The notes under the pieces were generated by a model, which did not search any database, was not told the origin of the DNA, and saw only the letters and a program-made list of their open reading frames with translations. Shown here piece after piece: positions 32,909-36,053 of a DNA stretch of 36,053 nucleotides. A program made the translations under genes and the position numbers. Source of the stretch: Candidatus Binataceae bacterium (lineage in GTDB: Bacteria > Desulfobacterota > Binatia > Binatales > Binataceae); the NCBI GenBank assembly GCA_024281015.1, contig JAMXLL010000114.1, forward strand, positions 1-36,053. The letters run 5' to 3'. Each line of letters begins with the position of its first letter. Within the stretch, counting starts at the first letter, position 1.

Positions 32909-34630
32909 TTACGCCGCTCCGCCGCCCCGCAGCAGAACGCCCGGGGTCGCCCCGGTACAGCCGCCCTCTTCGAAGGTGAGTTGGCCATTGACCAGGATCG
33001 CCTGGTAACCATCGGCCCTCTGCACGCGCCGCCATTCACCGCCCGGAAAGTCGTGGACGATCTCCATCGGCCGGATGTTCAGCCTGTTGAGGTCGTACAC
33101 CACTATGTCGGCCCATGACCCTTCGTTGAGCGTGCCGCGGTTCTTGAAGCCCGCGCACATGGCCGGATGGGCGCTCAAGCGCCAATGTGCCTCCTCCAGC
33201 GAAATGACGGGGTTGTCCCGCACAAACTTGATCAGAGCTTCGGTCGCATATCGCCCGCCGGTAAAGAACTTGGTATGTGCACCGCCATCAGAGACGCCGA
33301 AGATCGCCAGCCCGTCGGATTTGATTAATTCGGCCATATGATCGACGCGCACGTTGATGGGCGGCGTGTAGAACTCGGCATTCAGACCGTCGGCTGTGGC
33401 AATATCCAGCATCGCGTCCACCGGATGCTTGTTCTCTTGCCGTGCGATCTCGCCGATGGTCATGTTCTCGTACTTCTTGAGGCTCGGGTCTTTGCACTCC
33501 AGAACGAAAATATCGGCGACGTTGTTGGTGATGAGACCGGTCTGCTCTACCTTACGCAATTCAGGCCGGCGCGTGGGATCGGAAAGCTTCAGCAATCGGT
33601 CTTCGATAGAACCAACCGTAACTTCGCGCCACGCAGGCATATCGTCCCACAGATTCCAATCCTTGAAGCTGAAGGCAAAGCCAACTTCGAGAGTTGCGCT
33701 CTGCCCGTAAACCCGGATGCCGCGGCGAGCGCAGCTTTCAATCCAATGCAGTTGCCGGCGGAAGCGCTCGGGGTACGCATCATTGACCGCGATCGCGTTG
33801 TAAAGGATGGGGCGCCCGCTGACCAGCGCGAGTTCTTCGAAATGGCGCTCGGTATGATCCTGGGCGTCACCTTCGTACTTGCTCGCATCGGGTATGTACG
33901 ACATCTGGATGAAACCCTGGTTGCGTTCACCAAGCACCTTTGCCAGCGAAATCGCGGTTTCATCGGCCATCAGATCGGTCACCATCGGCGTCCCGTCGTA
34001 ATCGGCCTGGACGCTGTTGCGGCCAAATCGCTGGGCCGACCAGCCGCAAGCACCCTGGTCCATCGCCTCATTGATGATCCGGCACATCTCTTTGGTCTCG
34101 GCTTCGGTCGGCAGCCGGCCCGACTTGGCATCTTCGAGCCCCATGACCCAGGTCATTACCGGCGCCATTGGGACAAAGGGCAGCATGTTTATGCCCTTGG
34201 GATGACGGTCGACGCTGTTGAGAAACTCCGGATAGGTGACCCAGTCCCAGGGTAACCCCGCCTTCATCGAAGCATAGGGAATTGCCTCCGTCCGAGTCAT
34301 GGTCAGCATGGCGCGGTCGCGCAATTCCGGCTTGACGGGGGCGAAACCGAATCCGCAATTGCCGATTACAATCGAGGTTACACCGTGCCAGCTCGAAATT
34401 GTGCAATACGGATCCCAGAATAACTGCGCATCGTAATGGGTATGCAGGTCTACAAAGCCGGGGCCGACGATCATACCACCAGCATCAATCACTTTGTCGG
34501 CCTGATGGGCCTTGAGATTGCCAATTTTCGCGATCCGGCCGCTCTTAATCCCCACGTCGGCCTGGTATCTCGGCATCCGCGTTCCATCGACCACCATTCC
34601 GCCTCGGATTAGCACATCGAATTCAGCCAT
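32909..34630 (-). CDS. Amidohydrolase A, N-acyl-D-amino-acid deacylase-like
   Basis: A 573-residue amidohydrolase with the same plan as amidohydrolase B. It starts MAEFDVLIRGGMVVDGTRMPRYQADVGIKSGRI. The metal site is IVGPGFVDLHTHYDAQLFWDPYCTISSWHGVTSIVIGNCGFGFAPVKPELRDRAM. The late Asp is in FGVSDGGAHTKFFTGGRYATE, and FKNRGTLNEGSWADIVVYDLNRLN closes the composite domain. GGGAG lies six bases before the ATG. Compared with B it has a longer middle region (SAQRFGRNSVQADYDGTPMVTDLMADE). Substrate unknown; the D-aminoacylase group acts on N-acyl amino acids and related amides. It is first in the minus-strand series with the alpha/beta hydrolase and amidohydrolase B, though a hairpin follows its stop. 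Confidence 0.9.
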   Translation of the reverse strand: MAEFDVLIRGGMVVDGTRMPRYQADVGIKSGRIAKIGNLKAHQADKVIDAGGMIVGPGFVDLHTHYDAQLFWDPYCTISSWHGVTSIVIGNCGFGFAPVKPELRDRAMLTMTRTEAIPYASMKAGLPWDWVTYPEFLNSVDRHPKGINMLPFVPMAPVMTWVMGLEDAKSGRLPTEAETKEMCRIINEAMDQGACGWSAQRFGRNSVQADYDGTPMVTDLMADETAISLAKVLGERNQGFIQMSYIPDASKYEGDAQDHTERHFEELALVSGRPILYNAIAVNDAYPERFRRQLHWIESCARRGIRVYGQSATLEVGFAFSFKDWNLWDDMPAWREVTVGSIEDRLLKLSDPTRRPELRKVEQTGLITNNVADIFVLECKDPSLKKYENMTIGEIARQENKHPVDAMLDIATADGLNAEFYTPPINVRVDHMAELIKSDGLAIFGVSDGGAHTKFFTGGRYATEALIKFVRDNPVISLEEAHWRLSAHPAMCAGFKNRGTLNEGSWADIVVYDLNRLNIRPMEIVHDFPGGEWRRVQRADGYQAILVNGQLTFEEGGCTGATPGVLLRGGGAA

Positions 34631-35004
34631 ATTGATCTCCCAAGTCTGAGGTCCACGCGATTAGGATTGTTGCGCAGAGTTTAAAACCGCGCTTCCACAT
34701 CGCCCGACCGGTTTAAAGCGGCAGCGTTCCCGGCCTACGCCTTTTCGAGCCCCTAAATTGAGCCGGTTAACTGTTGCGCCGGTTAACTTACCAGCAGGTT
34801 GGCTGGACACGGCGGAATTGTCAAACGGAAGTACCCTCGTTGAAACAAGCTGGCCCGCGACGTAAAAAGGTTCAAGCAGGCGCGGTGCTTGACCACAGAA
34901 TTCCCCAGCCAATGATACTGGGCGTTATCGGGAGAGTGCAGAGATGCCGAGGGTGACGCCCGCGTTTCCTTCACGATGGGCTTCCGTGGGAAGCTGAGCG
35001 AAGG
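34631..35004. other. Divergent intergenic region, 374 bp
   Basis: This separates amidohydrolase A (minus) from the second DHA2 pump (plus) and should hold both promoters. The overlapping short ORFs here (34661-34912, 34774-34956, 34783-35058) look spurious. Its one notable element is the paired GCCGGTTAACT repeat described separately. Confidence 0.5.
34762..34788. repeat. Direct repeat of 11 bp, possible operator
   Basis: GCCGGTTAACT occurs at 34762-34772 and again at 34778-34788, a 16-bp period. Each copy contains the palindrome GTTAAC. The pair lies about 220 bp upstream of the efflux-pump ATG and 130 bp upstream of amidohydrolase A, so it could be a regulator binding site for either gene. 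Confidence 0.5.
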
Positions 35005-36053
35005 ATGGCAGCTCCAGCTACGGTAGTTCAGCTTGAAGCACAGCGAGGGCCATCGCATAAATGGCTGATCGCTCTAGCCGTGATGCTCGGCACGGCGCTG
35101 GAAGTCCTGGACAACTCCATCGTCAATGTTGCCTTGCCCCATCTGCAAGGCTCGTTTTCTGCAGGGGTAGACGAGATAACGTGGGTCGTGACCAGCTATC
35201 TAGTGGCCAACGGCGTCATGATCCCGATGACCGGCTGGATTTCTTCGCATTTTGGCCGCAAGCGTTATTTTCTCACATCGGTATTGGTCTTTGTCACCGC
35301 CTCGGGCTTATGTGGCGCCGCTCAATCATTAACGGAGATCGTGGTTTTTCGCCTGCTCCAGGGGGCGGCAGGTGCAGCGATGATTCCGTCGTCCCAGGCG
35401 ATCCTGATGGAGACGTTTCCGCCTGAAGAACAGCAGCTTGCGATGGCCCTTTGGGGGGTAGGCCTGATGGTGGCGCCGATTGCCGGCCCGACCTTAGGTG
35501 GTTGGATTACTGACAATTGGAGTTGGCGCTGGAATTTCTACATCAACGTGCCGATCGGAGCCCTGGCGTTCGCAATGGTGTCGGCCTTCGTCCATGACCC
35601 ACCCTTTTTGCGGGAACGCCGTGCCCGTGGCGGGCGAGTAGACTACCTGGGAATCGCACTACTCGTTCTAAGTCTTGGTCTTCTGCAGATTGTGCTGGAT
35701 CGCGGCCAACGTGCCGACTGGTTTAACTCCGCCTGGGTGGTATATGCAACGAGTTGTTCCGCCGCCTCGTTTGTACTGCTCGTTTTGCGCGAATTGCGTT
35801 TCAGCGAACCGATTCTCGATTTGCGGATTTTCCAAAAGGGCGTCTTCATCGTAGCTACCACCCTTACGGTTGAGATGAGTTTCGTGCTGTTCGGCGTGAT
35901 CTTGATGACGCCGCTCTTCCTCCAGGAACTGATGGGCTACAGCGCCTGGCGGGCAGGACTAATCCTGGCACCACCGGGCTTCGGCGCAATGTTCTCGATG
36001 ATGCTGACCGGACAATTGGCACGCGCCGGGATCAACACGCGGCCGATGGTGGG
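35005..36053 (+). CDS. DHA2-family MFS efflux pump, C-terminus beyond window
   Basis: About 349 residues of a DHA2 drug:H+ antiporter, open to the right edge and therefore missing from the ORF track. It starts MAAPATVVQLEAQRGPSHKWL, then has helix 1 MLGTALEVLDNSIVNVALPHLQGSF, the loop TGWISSHFGRKRYFL, and motif C in GPTLGGWITDNWSWRWNFYINVPIG. It closely parallels the pump at 7583-9205 across the whole visible length, so the two are paralogs. The N-terminal tail before helix 1 is shorter (about 20 versus 40 residues). The ATG at 35005 is preceded by a GAGCGAAGG stretch that is rather close. It is divergent from amidohydrolase A. Confidence 0.9.
   Translation, partial: MAAPATVVQLEAQRGPSHKWLIALAVMLGTALEVLDNSIVNVALPHLQGSFSAGVDEITWVVTSYLVANGVMIPMTGWISSHFGRKRYFLTSVLVFVTASGLCGAAQSLTEIVVFRLLQGAAGAAMIPSSQAILMETFPPEEQQLAMALWGVGLMVAPIAGPTLGGWITDNWSWRWNFYINVPIGALAFAMVSAFVHDPPFLRERRARGGRVDYLGIALLVLSLGLLQIVLDRGQRADWFNSAWVVYATSCSAASFVLLVLRELRFSEPILDLRIFQKGVFIVATTLTVEMSFVLFGVILMTPLFLQELMGYSAWRAGLILAPPGFGAMFSMMLTGQLARAGINTRPMV

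Noticed and set aside
33338-34255. 305-residue plus-strand ORF
   Set aside because: It lies opposite amidohydrolase A, whose catalytic motifs are complete on the minus strand.
1-36053. tRNA, rRNA, CRISPR array, transposase or integrase genes
   Set aside because: I looked for tRNA 3'-end motifs, regularly spaced repeats and transposase or integrase motifs in the listed proteins and found none. Scanning by eye cannot exclude a divergent small RNA.

Overview
The window is a G+C-rich bacterial chromosome segment of about 36 kb carrying roughly thirty protein genes. I saw no rRNA, tRNA, CRISPR array, insertion sequence or integrase. The gene families suggest an uncultured soil, sponge or groundwater lineage such as Binatota/Desulfobacterota_B or a related deltaproteobacterial group. 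They include a DUF2203/DUF4149 pair, an LLM flavin oxidoreductase, D-aminoacylase-type amidohydrolases, an MMPL exporter, DHA2 efflux pumps and a probable selenoprotein. This placement is an inference from gene content, not a phylogenetic result.

Layout. 1-5.0 kb, minus strand: the start of an unrecognised gene, a tandem beta-propeller (SMP-30/NHL-like) protein, a PPOX-type flavoprotein, a gene-poor kilobase, and a secreted protein with phage tail-fibre-type repeats. 5.0-7.5 kb, plus strand: a stand-alone sedolisin propeptide on a lipoprotein-like protein, a macro-domain protein and an LLM-class flavin oxidoreductase. 7.6-12.6 kb: a DHA2 efflux pump (minus), a YkoP-like protein (plus) and Lon protease (minus). 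12.8-17.1 kb, plus strand: a housekeeping-like run of DUF2203, DUF4149, HAD phosphatase, TIGR00725 and hotdog thioesterase genes, then a Ser/Gly-rich secreted protein and a gluconokinase. 17.2-18.6 kb, minus strand: a phasin-like helical protein, a tiny ORF and a GST-like protein.

18.7-21.3 kb, plus strand, is the most interesting region. One redox gene is split in the ORF track by an in-frame TGA. The TGA sits exactly where the first cysteine of a redoxin CxxC motif should be (DW-U-PYC), and a hairpin with a GU-containing tip follows at a bacterial-SECIS distance. I read it as a selenocysteine redoxin fused to a DsbD-alpha-like domain. It is followed by a b-type cytochrome and a Tat-exported sulfite-oxidase-family molybdoenzyme whose reading frames overlap. 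Together they could form an electron-transfer or thiol-repair module, loosely analogous to MsrPQ.

21.4-36 kb. On the minus strand: an acetyl-CoA-synthetase-like enzyme, the glycogen debranching enzyme GlgX, a YfhL-type ferredoxin, an Mrp/ApbC iron-sulfur carrier, and an MMPL transporter. These are followed (upstream in transcription) by an amidohydrolase, an alpha/beta hydrolase and a second amidohydrolase, which look like a catabolic cluster. Two strong hairpins lie directly after the two amidohydrolase stop codons. A second DHA2 pump, paralogous to the first, runs off the right edge on the plus strand.

All functions come from reading motifs by eye; no database search was run.
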